Assembly (NCBI RefSeq): GCF_024198235.1
Contig: NZ_JAKCFB010000035.1
Span: forward strand, 30,355 to 94,354
Source of the DNA: Myxococcus dinghuensis
Lineage (GTDB): Bacteria > Myxococcota > Myxococcia > Myxococcales > Myxococcaceae
Reading direction: 5' to 3'
DNA: 64,000 nucleotides
Made by a program: the position numbers and the translations under genes. Positions 54,083 through 62,690 of this stretch are shown in pieces. Under the pieces are notes generated by a model, which was not told the origin of the DNA, searched no databases, and saw nothing but the letters and a program-made list of their open reading frames with translations. Each line of letters starts with the position of its first letter. Positions within the stretch are counted from its first letter, which is position 1.

Positions 54083-54346
54083 ATGCGAAGCATTCTCGGA
54101 GGACTGCTGTCGGCGGTGCTGCTGGGAGCCTGTGGTGGAGTCGAGCCCGTCGAGGGCGCCGCGCCGGAGCAGGAGTCGACCGTCTCCGCGCAGGCCGTCT
54201 GTGATGGCCACTACGTCGTGAAGTACTACGACAAGACCTATACGTCGGTGCTCGGGACGATGACGTGTGAGTGCGGGCAGGAGCCCGTCTGGTCCGGCGC
54301 CCTCACGCCGTATCCCAAGACGTATCCGCTGGGCGCCTGTCCGTAG
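54083..54346 (+). CDS. Very small lipoprotein
   Basis: This 87-residue protein starts at ATG 54083 after CAGGAGG. The lipobox LLGAC puts the lipid-anchored Cys at residue 17. The mature part (about 70 residues) has Ser/Glu-rich sequence and then a short Tyr-rich segment with four Cys (VCDGHYVVKYYDKTYTSV, MTCECGQEP, GACP). It is a single short gene with a hairpin terminator 15 bases after its stop. Function unknown. Confidence 0.75.
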   Translation: MRSILGGLLSAVLLGACGGVEPVEGAAPEQESTVSAQAVCDGHYVVKYYDKTYTSVLGTMTCECGQEPVWSGALTPYPKTYPLGACP

Positions 54347-54360
54347 CCGGTCGAGGGGCG

Positions 54361-54386
54361 GGTCCGCGCGAGGCCGGGCGCGGACC
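54361..54386 (+). terminator. Hairpin terminator of the small lipoprotein gene
   Basis: A perfect 9-bp stem (GGTCCGCGC 54361-54369 with 54378-54386) and an 8-base loop lie 15 bases after the stop. It separates this gene from the kinase gene. Confidence 0.7.
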
Positions 54387-54533
54387 GCTCCTGCCGGGTG
54401 GGGGGCCGGAGCCGTGAGTGGACTCGGCTCGCGGAGGGCAGGAATCGAGGGCGGAGGACGTCGGGGCTCGTCGCGGCGGTATCGACCTCCCATCGCATGG
54501 GAGGCATCGACTACGCTGTCCGCGAGGGGAGCC

Positions 54534-55700
54534 ATGGACGCGACACCGCTGGGAGAGGGGCCTGAGGGGCAGCGCGAGCGCGCGACGCGGGCCGTCCTCG
54601 CGGGGCCTCTTTCGCTCTGGGGGGGGGGGATGGCGGCGGCGGTCGTGGCGGCGCTTCCCCAGGCCGTGGAGCGGTACGCGCGCGAACCCCACGACTTCTC
54701 ACGCAAGCTCGCGCTGGCGTTGATTCCATACAGCCTCTGGGGATTGCTCGGTCCGGTGCTGCTGGCGACGTTCCGTCGGCTGACACCCGCGGGGCCGCCA
54801 CGGGTGCGCGGCCTGGCGCCCTTGCTCGGGGCGGGGGGCGCCTTCGTCCTGGTCCACGGGGTGCTGCTCGCCGGAGTGGTGTCGTGGTTGGAGCCGCGCC
54901 CCTGGGCGACGCGCCCGTTCGTCGAGGTCTTCCGCGAGCTCCTGCTGACGCGGAGCGCGCTGGGGCTGTTCGAATACCTGCTGCTCCTCGCGGGCTGGCT
55001 GGGCTTCCACGCGCTCGAGCATCGGCGGGCGCTGGAGGTCGCCGAAGCCCGGTGGTCCGTCCAACTCGCGGAGGCACGACTCCAGGCCCTGCGCGCGCAG
55101 CTGGATCCCCACTTCCTCTTCAACACCTTGAATGCCGTCGTGGCCCTGGTGCGGCAGTCCCGCAACCCGGAGGCCGTGACGGCGCTGGTGGAGCTGGGCG
55201 AGCTGCTGCGGGCCAGCCTCGAGGGCCGGGGAGACCACCAGGTGCTGCTCTCGGCGGAGCTGGAGCTGGTCCGCCGCTACCTCGGCATCGAGCGGCTGCG
55301 CTTCGGCGACTCGCTGGACGCCCGGTTGGAGCCCGCGCCCGGAACGCTGGAGGCGCGAGTCCCCGCGCTCATCCTGCAACCCCTGGTGGAGAACGCCATC
55401 AAGCACGGCACGTCCCGGAGGGCGACTCGGGGGCAGGTGCTGGTGCGGGCCCGGCGTCAGGGAGAACGCCTGGTGCTGGAGGTCTGGGACGACGGCCCCG
55501 GCCCGAAGGCCGTGGGGACCCGAGAGGGGACGGGCATCGGCGTGAAGAACACGCGCGCGCGGCTCCAGCAGTTGTACGGCGAAGGGGCCGGCTTGTCGCT
55601 GGAGGAGGCGCCAGGCGGTGGCACCCTGGCGCGGGTCGAGCTTCCGTTCATGGAGAGGGGCGCGGTGATGACGGCGCAGGAGGTCGGGGTTCGTGGGTGA
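54534..55700 (+). CDS. LytS-type membrane sensor histidine kinase
   Basis: This 388-residue protein starts at ATG 54534 behind GAGGGGAG. It has about four membrane helices (about 20-45, 60-80, 95-120, 135-160), the His_kinase box QLDPHFLFNTLNAVV (phospho-His near 193), and an ATPase domain with NAIKHG, WDDGPG and GTGIGVKNTRARL. The response regulator gene starts 8 bases before its end, so the pair is coupled. The first helix is interrupted at codons 29-32 by a run of eleven G (54619-54629). Family members sense envelope or peptide/sugar signals and pass phosphate to LytTR regulators. Confidence 0.92.
   Translation: MDATPLGEGPEGQRERATRAVLAGPLSLWGGGMAAAVVAALPQAVERYAREPHDFSRKLALALIPYSLWGLLGPVLLATFRRLTPAGPPRVRGLAPLLGAGGAFVLVHGVLLAGVVSWLEPRPWATRPFVEVFRELLLTRSALGLFEYLLLLAGWLGFHALEHRRALEVAEARWSVQLAEARLQALRAQLDPHFLFNTLNAVVALVRQSRNPEAVTALVELGELLRASLEGRGDHQVLLSAELELVRRYLGIERLRFGDSLDARLEPAPGTLEARVPALILQPLVENAIKHGTSRRATRGQVLVRARRQGERLVLEVWDDGPGPKAVGTREGTGIGVKNTRARLQQLYGEGAGLSLEEAPGGGTLARVELPFMERGAVMTAQEVGVRG
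54619..54629 (+). repeat. Run of eleven G within the kinase coding sequence
   Basis: An uninterrupted 11-G homopolymer encodes part of Trp29 and Gly30-Gly32, just before an in-frame ATG at 54630. Slippage here would shift the frame before any conserved kinase sequence. Confidence 0.9.
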
Positions 55701-56517
55701 GTCGAATGGGGGAACGGCCTGGCGTGTGTTGGTGGTGGATGATGAAGCGCCCGCGCGGGACAACGTGCGGCACCTGCTCGCGCGGCGGCCGGATGTCCGT
55801 GATGTCCTGGAGGCAGACGGGGGGCGGGGCGCGGTGGAGATCATCGTCCGCGAGAAGCCGGACATCGTCTTCCTCGACGTGCAGATGCCGGGGATGGATG
55901 GATTCGGGGTGGTGGGCGAGGTGGGGCCGGAGCGCATGCCTCCGGTCGTCTTCGTCACCGCGTTCGACACCTTCGCCGTGCGCGCCTTCGAGGTGAGCGC
56001 CATCGACTATCTGCTCAAGCCGTTCAGCGAAGCGCGGTTCACCGAGGCGTTCGACCGGGCGCGGCGCCAGCGTGAGCAAGGCCGGGAGCGGGAGCTGCTC
56101 CGGCGTCTGACGTCGCTGCTCGATGCCCACCGGACGGTTCCCGAGGTCGAGCAGCCCTCCCAGGCCCCGCCGCCCGAAGGCTACATCGAGCGCATCGCGG
56201 TGAGGACGGATGGAAAGGTCCTGCTGCTGCCCGTGGCGGAGCTGGACTGGTGCGAGGCGGAGGGCAACTACGTGGTGCTGCACGCCGGCAACCGCAGCCC
56301 GATGCTCCGCGAGACGCTGAACAACGTGGAGCGCTTGCTGGACCCGCGCCGCTTCGTGCGCGTCCACCGGTCCACCGTGGTCAACGTGGACCGCATCCGC
56401 GAGCTGGAGCCCGACGTGGACAAGGGCTGGGTCGTGGTGCTCCGGGACGGGACACGTCTGCGCTTGAGCCCCGGACGGAAGGCGGCGGTGGAGGCGCTGC
56501 TGCGCCAGCCCTTCTGA
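55693..56517 (+). CDS. LytTR-family response regulator
   Basis: This 274-residue regulator starts at GTG 55693 inside the kinase gene. The receiver domain (about 10-125) has the acidic pair in VVDDE, the phospho-Asp in IVFLDVQMPGMDGF (near 60), a conserved Thr in FVTAFD and Lys in LLKPF. The LytTR DNA-binding domain (about 165-270) has IAVRTDGKVLLLPVAELDWCEAEGNYV and FVRVHRSTVVNVDRI. LytTR proteins bind direct repeats upstream of envelope or secretion genes. The targets are unknown; exported-protein genes lie on both sides. Confidence 0.94.
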   Translation: MGESNGGTAWRVLVVDDEAPARDNVRHLLARRPDVRDVLEADGGRGAVEIIVREKPDIVFLDVQMPGMDGFGVVGEVGPERMPPVVFVTAFDTFAVRAFEVSAIDYLLKPFSEARFTEAFDRARRQREQGRERELLRRLTSLLDAHRTVPEVEQPSQAPPPEGYIERIAVRTDGKVLLLPVAELDWCEAEGNYVVLHAGNRSPMLRETLNNVERLLDPRRFVRVHRSTVVNVDRIRELEPDVDKGWVVVLRDGTRLRLSPGRKAAVEALLRQPF

Positions 56518-56584
56518 CGCGGCGTTCGCGGTCTCGCGCCAGGGGGCACCGTCGTCACCCGTTCGCGCGCATCCTGGGGGCGCG

Positions 56585-56615
56585 CCCGTGCCGTGTCGTC
56601 ACGCCGCGGCACGGG
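56585..56615. terminator. Bidirectional hairpin overlapping a gene end
   Basis: A perfect 9-bp stem (CCCGTGCCG 56585-56593 with 56607-56615) and 13-base loop lie between the convergent LytTR and Kdo-hydroxylase-like genes. The right arm lies inside the last codons of the latter. It can terminate both transcripts. Confidence 0.7.
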
Positions 56616-57537
56616 TCGGAGCCGCCGTGGGGGCGCGCCGCAGGAGATGGTAGGGGGCGCTCTGCGCGTGCCGGCAGCTCGACAAGCGGATGAGGAACGT
56701 GTCGACGAGCGCGTATTGGCCGGACAGGCACGCGTGACTCACGCCATCGGTGAGGACCATCCAGGCGGAGGCGGGTGGGAACCCGAACTCCTGGTACCCG
56801 TCACGCGACGCCTGGAACTCCGGGGTGTCCTTCATGAAGTTGTGGAAGCGCCGCATCAGCCTGTCGTACGGCGACGTGTCGACGACCCGGGCCATGCGCA
56901 CGCCGAGCCGCGAGGCTCCTTGCAGCATCCCCGAATACAGCCGTCCCGCGAGCCCTGGGTGCAGGGAGCGCTCGACGCCGGGCTCGGGCGCCACGCCCGC
57001 GGTGGCACCATACTGGGAGTAGAGTGCCTCGAACGTCCCTCTCGTGGCCCAGCGCCGCTCCTCCGTGGGATGCAGGTTGATGAAGAAGCGCAGGATGCGG
57101 TCCCCGTGCGTCGCGCCATAGGCGCCCGCATCCACGTGGATGAGCTCGTTGCTGGCGTGCGCCTCGAGCCGCCGCCCTTTCTCCTGGAGCGGACGGAAGC
57201 TCGACGTGCCCACGCTCCAGTCCTTCACGAAGAGCGGCATCGCCCGCGTGAGGAACTCCGTCACGCGCTGGGAGTGCTCGCGCAGGATGTGGTGCGTGCG
57301 CTCCGCGTGGGCGCCCTCGGACGCCAGACCCACCAGGCGCTGGGCGTCGGGGTAATAGCTCACGTTCTTGCGCTTCAGCAGCGCCGGCAATTCCTCTCGC
57401 AGGAAGGCCGCGTCGCCCGGAGTGGGCAACGCCACCGGGCTCTCCGGGAAATAGACGATGCGCCCCTGCTCGAGCGCATCCGACAACGCGGTCGCTCCCG
57501 CGCTCTTCACCCGCGCGGCGTCGAAGGTCTCCAGCAT
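56599..57537 (-). CDS. Kdo-hydroxylase-like Fe(II)/2-oxoglutarate dioxygenase
   Basis: This 312-residue protein starts at ATG 57537; an upstream ATG lacks family sequence. It matches the Kdo hydroxylase (KdoO/Kdo3) family, with SYYPDAQRLVG, a long central helix bundle and the iron motif LIHVDAGAYG (His134, Asp136) with YGATHGDRILRFFINLHP. The third iron ligand is probably the His of GVSHACL, followed by a 2-oxoglutarate Arg in FLIRLSS. The family hydroxylates Kdo in the lipid A-core region to Ko, which strengthens the outer membrane. It sits divergent from an LtaS-type phosphotransferase gene. Confidence 0.85.
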   Translation of the reverse strand: MLETFDAARVKSAGATALSDALEQGRIVYFPESPVALPTPGDAAFLREELPALLKRKNVSYYPDAQRLVGLASEGAHAERTHHILREHSQRVTEFLTRAMPLFVKDWSVGTSSFRPLQEKGRRLEAHASNELIHVDAGAYGATHGDRILRFFINLHPTEERRWATRGTFEALYSQYGATAGVAPEPGVERSLHPGLAGRLYSGMLQGASRLGVRMARVVDTSPYDRLMRRFHNFMKDTPEFQASRDGYQEFGFPPASAWMVLTDGVSHACLSGQYALVDTFLIRLSSCRHAQSAPYHLLRRAPTAAPTRAAA

Positions 57538-57908
57538 GTTTCCCCCCAGGGAATTCGCCTCCAGGGGGCGAGCCTCCCGGAGGTCGCGACGCAACTACGC
57601 GTGCACAGCGGCGTCAAGCGGGAGCCCGCCCGAGGATGTGAGGCACTGGACGTCGGCTCCGCGAAGCGGCGATGGCTGTCCGCGCATGGGACGGTGCGTG
57701 CGTCGTCGATGAGACAGGGGGGCCGTGAGGAGTGGGGCGGGGAGGGCGGCCATTCCGAGGGGCCTGGCCAACCGGCTCCGACGCAGGGCGTCCACGTTCC
57801 GTAGGGCAGGTGACGCCACCCCCGACCTCGGGCGCATGGCATGTCAGGGGGTCTGTCAGGTAATGTCCAACCCTTCACCGGCCGTGAGTCGGCCGGAGGG
57901 ACCTGTCG
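57538..57908. promoter_or_regulatory. Divergent region with TGTCAGG direct repeats
   Basis: This 371-base gap must hold promoters for the dioxygenase and the phosphotransferase. TGTCAGG occurs twice in direct orientation (57842-57848 and 57854-57860), 12 bases apart, about 50 bases before the TTG start. LytTR regulators bind direct repeats with similar spacing. No gene is seen. Confidence 0.45.
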
Positions 57909-59951
57909 TTGGATCGACGTTCACGGACTCCTGGCGCATTCGGCTTCCTCCCCTCGCTCTCCTCCCTGGCGCCGCTGGTGGGGGTCGTCGTGGTCGCGGG
58001 GGCCCTCGTGGCAGCGGTGGAGCTGACCATCGCCGCGTTCTCCAGCGCGGGGATTGGCAGCATTGCCCAGCGCAACCTCTATTCCATGCTCATCAGCGTG
58101 GGAGTGATTGCCGCGGGGGTGGGGGTCCTCTGGACCGCCACGAACCGGCTGGGCATCTCGCTGGCCCTGGTGGCGGCGGGGATGTCCTTCACGCTCATGC
58201 TGCACATCCGGAAGGTGCAGCTCATCGACCGGCCGCTGATGCCCTGGGACTTCCTGGAGTGGCGTCAGGTGACCTCGCTCGCGCCGACGCTGCTCCCTGG
58301 GGGCGGCGCGGTGGTGGCCCTCGGTTCTGGGCTGCTCCTCGTGGCCTTGTGCGCCGCCCTCGTGCGGGCCGTCGCGTTGGGCCGGCCCCGCTTTCCGCTG
58401 TCCTGGGGGATGCGTCGCAACCTGGCGCTGGTGTCCGTGGCCTCGCTGCTCGGGGTCATCTTCCAGCAGCACCTGCCCATCGGGCGGATCTTCAATCGCT
58501 TCGGCATCTATCACCAGGTGTGGGACCAGCGCTCGAACTACCGGGTGAACGGGCTGACGTTGATGATGCTCTGGAATTGGGAAGGGCTGCGACTGGACCC
58601 GGGGGCCGCCTATTCGGAGGAGCGGGTGTACGCGGCGCTGGGGAGCAGTCCGGGCGTGATTCCCTCGGCTCCGCCCGCGCCCGTCGACGTGGTCATCCTG
58701 ATGGCGGAGTCCCTGTGGGATCCCACGCGCCTGGGCGTCCCGTTGAGCGCGGATCCGCTCCCGTTCTTCCGGTCACTCCTGTCGAGCCACAGCTCGGGGG
58801 CGCTCATCAGCCCGGGGTTCGGAGGCGGCACGGCCAACTCCGAGTTCGAGCTGCTGACGGGCATGTCCTCGTCGTTCGTGCCACAGGGCGCGTTTCCCTA
58901 TCAGCACTACCTGCTGCGCCCCGTGGATGCCCTGCCGTCCCTCTTCCGCCGCGCGGGCTACCGGACGGTGGCCATCCACCCGTTCCACGCCTTCTACTGG
59001 AGCCGGGACCTGGTCTACCCGCTCCTGGGGTTCGACGCGTTCCAATCCCTGACGGACTTCCCGTCGCCCAGGCTCGAGGGGCCCTGGGTGTCCGACGAGG
59101 AGGTCGTCGACCACGTCCTCGATGAGCTTTCGGACGAGCGTCAGCCGCACTTCGTCATGGCCGTGACGATGTCCACGCATGGGCCGTACAACCTGCCGCT
59201 CACCGGGCAGGAGCGGATCGACGTGCTGGGGACGAAGCTCTCGCCCCCGAACCAGCTCCTGGTGAAGAACTACGCGAACAAGCTCCTTCAGATGGACACC
59301 GCGTTGGAGCGGCTGGTGCGGAGGTTGGAGTCGCGCAAGCGCAGGACGTTGCTCGTGGTCTTCGGGGATCACCTCCCCATGCTGGGACTGGACTATGCGT
59401 CCTATCGCGAGGCGGGGTACTTCGCGGAGCCGTGGACGGATGCGCAGCGCGAGCGGATGGCCGAGGTGCCGGTCGTGCTCTGGACGAACTATCCCGTGCC
59501 CCGGCAGGACATCCACATGAGCATCAGCATGCTCACGCCGCGCATCCTGGAGACCGCGGGCCTGCGTCCTCCGGCGTTCTTCGCGTTCGTGTCGGAGCTG
59601 TCCAAGGTCCTGCCCGTGGTCCGAGGCGACGTGCTGCGCACCGCGAGCGGCGAGTACCTGCCGGCCGAGGACCACGGCGCGACCGCGCCGAGGGCCTGGG
59701 CGGACTGGATGCGGCGCTATCGCCTGCTCACGTACGACCGGCTGGTCGGAGAGAACTTCAGCGCGGCGCGGACCCGGGAGGCCGTGTCCACGTATGGCGC
59801 GCGGCCGTGTCTCAACGCGGCGAACACGTCCGGGGCGAAAGGCGACGGACCGCGGAGCGTTGGCTGCCCGAAGGGGCGCCGGCCCACGTTGGAGCGACGC
59901 TTCGCGCGTCCCGCTCCGAGGGGGGCCTCGATTCAAGCCCATCGACCTTGA
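57909..59951 (+). CDS. LtaS-type membrane sulfatase/phosphoglycerol transferase
   Basis: This 680-residue protein appears to start at TTG 57909, nine bases after GGAGGGACC. Five membrane helices occupy the first 190 residues. The extracellular sulfatase-fold domain (about 250-600) has the catalytic Thr in GGTANSEFELL (near 308), HPFHAFYWSRD, STHGPYNLP and GDHLPMLG, which place metal ligands as in LtaS. It probably moves phosphoglycerol or phosphoethanolamine onto surface glycans or lipids. The last about 60 residues turn into an Arg/Pro-rich tail unlike the family and may be an extension past an ancestral stop. It faces the Kdo-hydroxylase-like gene. Confidence 0.88.
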   Translation: MDRRSRTPGAFGFLPSLSSLAPLVGVVVVAGALVAAVELTIAAFSSAGIGSIAQRNLYSMLISVGVIAAGVGVLWTATNRLGISLALVAAGMSFTLMLHIRKVQLIDRPLMPWDFLEWRQVTSLAPTLLPGGGAVVALGSGLLLVALCAALVRAVALGRPRFPLSWGMRRNLALVSVASLLGVIFQQHLPIGRIFNRFGIYHQVWDQRSNYRVNGLTLMMLWNWEGLRLDPGAAYSEERVYAALGSSPGVIPSAPPAPVDVVILMAESLWDPTRLGVPLSADPLPFFRSLLSSHSSGALISPGFGGGTANSEFELLTGMSSSFVPQGAFPYQHYLLRPVDALPSLFRRAGYRTVAIHPFHAFYWSRDLVYPLLGFDAFQSLTDFPSPRLEGPWVSDEEVVDHVLDELSDERQPHFVMAVTMSTHGPYNLPLTGQERIDVLGTKLSPPNQLLVKNYANKLLQMDTALERLVRRLESRKRRTLLVVFGDHLPMLGLDYASYREAGYFAEPWTDAQRERMAEVPVVLWTNYPVPRQDIHMSISMLTPRILETAGLRPPAFFAFVSELSKVLPVVRGDVLRTASGEYLPAEDHGATAPRAWADWMRRYRLLTYDRLVGENFSAARTREAVSTYGARPCLNAANTSGAKGDGPRSVGCPKGRRPTLERRFARPAPRGASIQAHRP

Positions 59952-60234
59952 CGCTGCTCCGCCTGGCGGCCTCCCTTCGCCGGCTTCAGTTCCTTTCTGG
60001 GGCGGGGCTGGCAACGCGATTCGGAGTGCTTCGAGGTGGAGGGGCTGGTTGAGAGCGCGCCGGGAGGCCGGTGGGGACGCAACTCCAGTTCCCCGGCGCC
60101 TTCGTCATGCGGACCGTCGCGTGCGCGGCGGTGCATTGTCGAACTGCGCTTAACAGGCCATTCATCCGTCGACTCCTAGTCGCCACCGAGGGGTGTGGCT
60201 ATCCGTTGGAGGTAACTCACGATGAGGCCTCCAC
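59952..60234. other. Intergenic region at a composition change
   Basis: The 283 bases between the phosphotransferase and the reductase cassette become AT-richer from about 60110. The last part includes TTAACAGGCCATTCATCC and probably the promoter of the cassette. No gene is seen. It lies at the left border of DNA with different codon use. Confidence 0.4.
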
Positions 60235-61413
60235 ATGAGCCGTGATAACCAGGAGAACACCCATTTGCTGAATCGCCGGGCACTACTCGTTGGAGGTGCT
60301 CTCGGGACTGCTGCGTGTGCGGTGCCGTCCCTGTCCGCCTCCAAGGTAGAGCCCGCGACTCTGGAGCGGTCGCCGTCGCACCAGTCCTCGGACTTGAATC
60401 TCGCCATGCTCAGCCGTCGCCGCACTTTGGGCTCGGGGCGCTTCAGCATGGAGGTCTCCGCGCTCGGCTTCGGGTGCATGGGGCTCAACTACAACCGCGG
60501 CGTCGCTCCCGAGCGCAGTGCCATGATTGCACTGATTCGGCAGGCCGCCGAGCGTGGCGTTACGCTCTTCGACACCGCTGAAGTGTACGGCCCCTTCTTC
60601 AATGAAGAACTCGTGGGTGAAGCGCTCGCCCCGTATCGGGGCAGGGTCGCGATTACGACGAAGTTCGGCCACCGAATCGTCGACGGAAAGCACCTCGAGG
60701 GCCAGATGAACAGCCGGCCCGAGAACATCCGCAAAGCCGCGGAGGCCTCGCTCGAGCGACTCCGCATCGAGGCAATCGACCTCTTCTATCAGCACCGCTT
60801 CGACCCTGACGTCCCCATTGAAGACGTCGCTGGCGCGGTGAACGAGCTGATTCGAGAGGGCAAGGTGAAGCGGTTCGGGCTCTGCGAGGTGGGGGCACGG
60901 ACGATCCGCCAGGCACATGCCGTTCAACCCGTGACCGCGGTTCAAAGCGAATACTCGATGATGTGGAGGGAGCCCGAGAAGGGCGTCCTGCCAGTGCTCG
61001 AGGAGTTGGGGATTGGCTTCGTTCCCTACAGCCCCCTCAACCGAGGCTTCCTCGGCGGCGCGTTGAACGAGTACACGCGCTTCGACTCGGGAAACGACAA
61101 TCGTGACACCCTGCCTCGGTTCACGCCCGAGGCGCTGCGGGCGAACATGGCCTTCGTGGAGGCGCTCAGTCGCTTCGGCAGGAGTCGTGGGGGGACCGCG
61201 GCGCAGGTCGCGCTGGCGTGGTTGCTCGCACAGAAGCCGTGGATCGTTCCCATTCCGGGCACGACCAAGTTGGCTCGCCTCGAGGAGAACCTGCGAGCCG
61301 CCGAGATGACGCTGACGTCCGCCGAGCTTCACGACCTCAATGCGGCTGTTTCAAGAATCGAAATTGTCGGAGCGCGATATCCCGCCGCGCAGCAGCGACA
61401 GATCGGGCAGTGA
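60235..61413 (+). CDS. Exported aldo/keto reductase
   Basis: This 392-residue protein starts at ATG 60235. A Tat-type signal (LNRRALLVGGALG) with a possible lipobox (GTAAC) precedes the barrel. The aldo/keto reductase tetrad is visible: Asp and Tyr in FDTAEVYG, Lys in TTKFGH and His in FYQHRFD. NADPH-site segments IPGTTKLARLEEN and LAWLLAQ are also present. It reduces carbonyls with NADPH. Export of an NADPH enzyme is unusual, and codon use here is less G/C-ending than in most neighbours. First gene of a three-gene cassette. Confidence 0.9.
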   Translation: MSRDNQENTHLLNRRALLVGGALGTAACAVPSLSASKVEPATLERSPSHQSSDLNLAMLSRRRTLGSGRFSMEVSALGFGCMGLNYNRGVAPERSAMIALIRQAAERGVTLFDTAEVYGPFFNEELVGEALAPYRGRVAITTKFGHRIVDGKHLEGQMNSRPENIRKAAEASLERLRIEAIDLFYQHRFDPDVPIEDVAGAVNELIREGKVKRFGLCEVGARTIRQAHAVQPVTAVQSEYSMMWREPEKGVLPVLEELGIGFVPYSPLNRGFLGGALNEYTRFDSGNDNRDTLPRFTPEALRANMAFVEALSRFGRSRGGTAAQVALAWLLAQKPWIVPIPGTTKLARLEENLRAAEMTLTSAELHDLNAAVSRIEIVGARYPAAQQRQIGQ

Positions 61414-61446
61414 GCTGGCATGTGGCGCCGAGACGAAGGATTGAAG

Positions 61447-62679
61447 ATGCGCATCGAGAACAGACCCGAAGACCGTCAGGACGACGAGAACGAAAACCAG
61501 GAGGTCGGTCGGCGTGGGTTCATCTTGTCCGGCGCGCTGGCCGCGGTGAGCGCGGGTGTCGGCACGCTCGTCAGCGCTACGCCAGCGTCAGCGCATGCGG
61601 CGCCGGGGGCTCCTCCCGCGCCCGGCCAGGGGCCGTTCCCTGTGGAAGGGATGGCGGCGTACTCGCCGACAGGTGGCCACAAGCCCTTGAGGTTCCAGCG
61701 AAGGGCGCTGGGGCCCAAGGACGTCGCGATCAAGCTTCACTTCTGCGGCATCTGCCACTCCGACATCCACACGGTGAGAGGCGATTGGGGACCGGTTCCT
61801 TATCCCCTCATCACCGGCCATGAACTGGCTGGAGAAGTCGTCGCGGTTGGCTCGAGCGTCAGCAAGTTCAAGGTGGGCTCGCGCGTCGGAGTCGGCTGCA
61901 TCGTCGACTCATGCGGGCATTGCTCCGAGTGCGCAGCCGGCTTCGAGCAGTACTGCGAGAACGGGATGACCCAGGTCTATGGGTCGAAGGACCGTGATGG
62001 CACGATGACGCAGGGTGGCTACTCCACGTTCAACGTGGTGAACGAGGACTACGTACTCAATGTTCCGAGCGCGATTGACCTCGCCGAGGCCGGTCCTCTC
62101 ATGTGCGCTGGCATCACGGTCTACTCGCCGCTCCGTCGTTGGAGCGCGGGGCCGGGCAAGAGAGTGGGCATCATCGGGCTGGGGGGGCTCGGCCATCTGG
62201 CGACCCAGATTGCGAAGGCGATGGGGGCTGAAGTCACGGTCTTCACGACGACGCCTGGAAAAGCCGCCGACGCCCGTCGGTTCGGGGCCAAAGAGGTCGT
62301 GGTGGTCAAGGAGGGGGGCGACCTCGCTCCGTTGAAGCGCAAGTTCGACTTCATCCTCGACACATCCCCCTATCGTCACGACATCGACCTCTTCATCCCG
62401 CTCCTTCGGCGAGACGCGACGATGTGCATCGTCGGGGTCGGGAAGTTCACGGAGCCGACCCAGTACGGCCCGGTGAACCTGGTGCTTGCACGCAACTCGC
62501 TCGCGGGCTCTTGCATCGGAGGTATCCGCGAGACGCAGGAACTCATCGACTTCTGCGCCTTGCACGGCATTCGTCCGGCCGTGACGAAGATTGGCATGGG
62601 CCAGATCGACGACGCATGGGCAAAGGTCGTCGCAAAGCAGGCGCGTTACCGTTTCGTCGTCGACGTGAACAAGGCATGA
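61447..62679 (+). CDS. Tat-exported zinc alcohol dehydrogenase (CAD/YahK type)
   Basis: This 410-residue protein starts at ATG 61447 after GAAGGATTG. The Tat signal is near VGRRGFILSGALAAVS (abridged), with cleavage around ASAHA (about 48). The dehydrogenase has the catalytic-zinc motif CGICHSD, GHELAGEVV, the structural-zinc cluster CGHCSECAAGFEQYC and the Rossmann motif GLGGLGHLA. The YahK/CAD branch reduces aldehydes with NADPH. Its stop overlaps a possible ATG of the next gene. It is likely co-transcribed with the reductase 33 bases upstream. Confidence 0.92.
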   Translation: MRIENRPEDRQDDENENQEVGRRGFILSGALAAVSAGVGTLVSATPASAHAAPGAPPAPGQGPFPVEGMAAYSPTGGHKPLRFQRRALGPKDVAIKLHFCGICHSDIHTVRGDWGPVPYPLITGHELAGEVVAVGSSVSKFKVGSRVGVGCIVDSCGHCSECAAGFEQYCENGMTQVYGSKDRDGTMTQGGYSTFNVVNEDYVLNVPSAIDLAEAGPLMCAGITVYSPLRRWSAGPGKRVGIIGLGGLGHLATQIAKAMGAEVTVFTTTPGKAADARRFGAKEVVVVKEGGDLAPLKRKFDFILDTSPYRHDIDLFIPLLRRDATMCIVGVGKFTEPTQYGPVNLVLARNSLAGSCIGGIRETQELIDFCALHGIRPAVTKIGMGQIDDAWAKVVAKQARYRFVVDVNKA

Positions 62680-62690
62680 GGCCTCATCGA

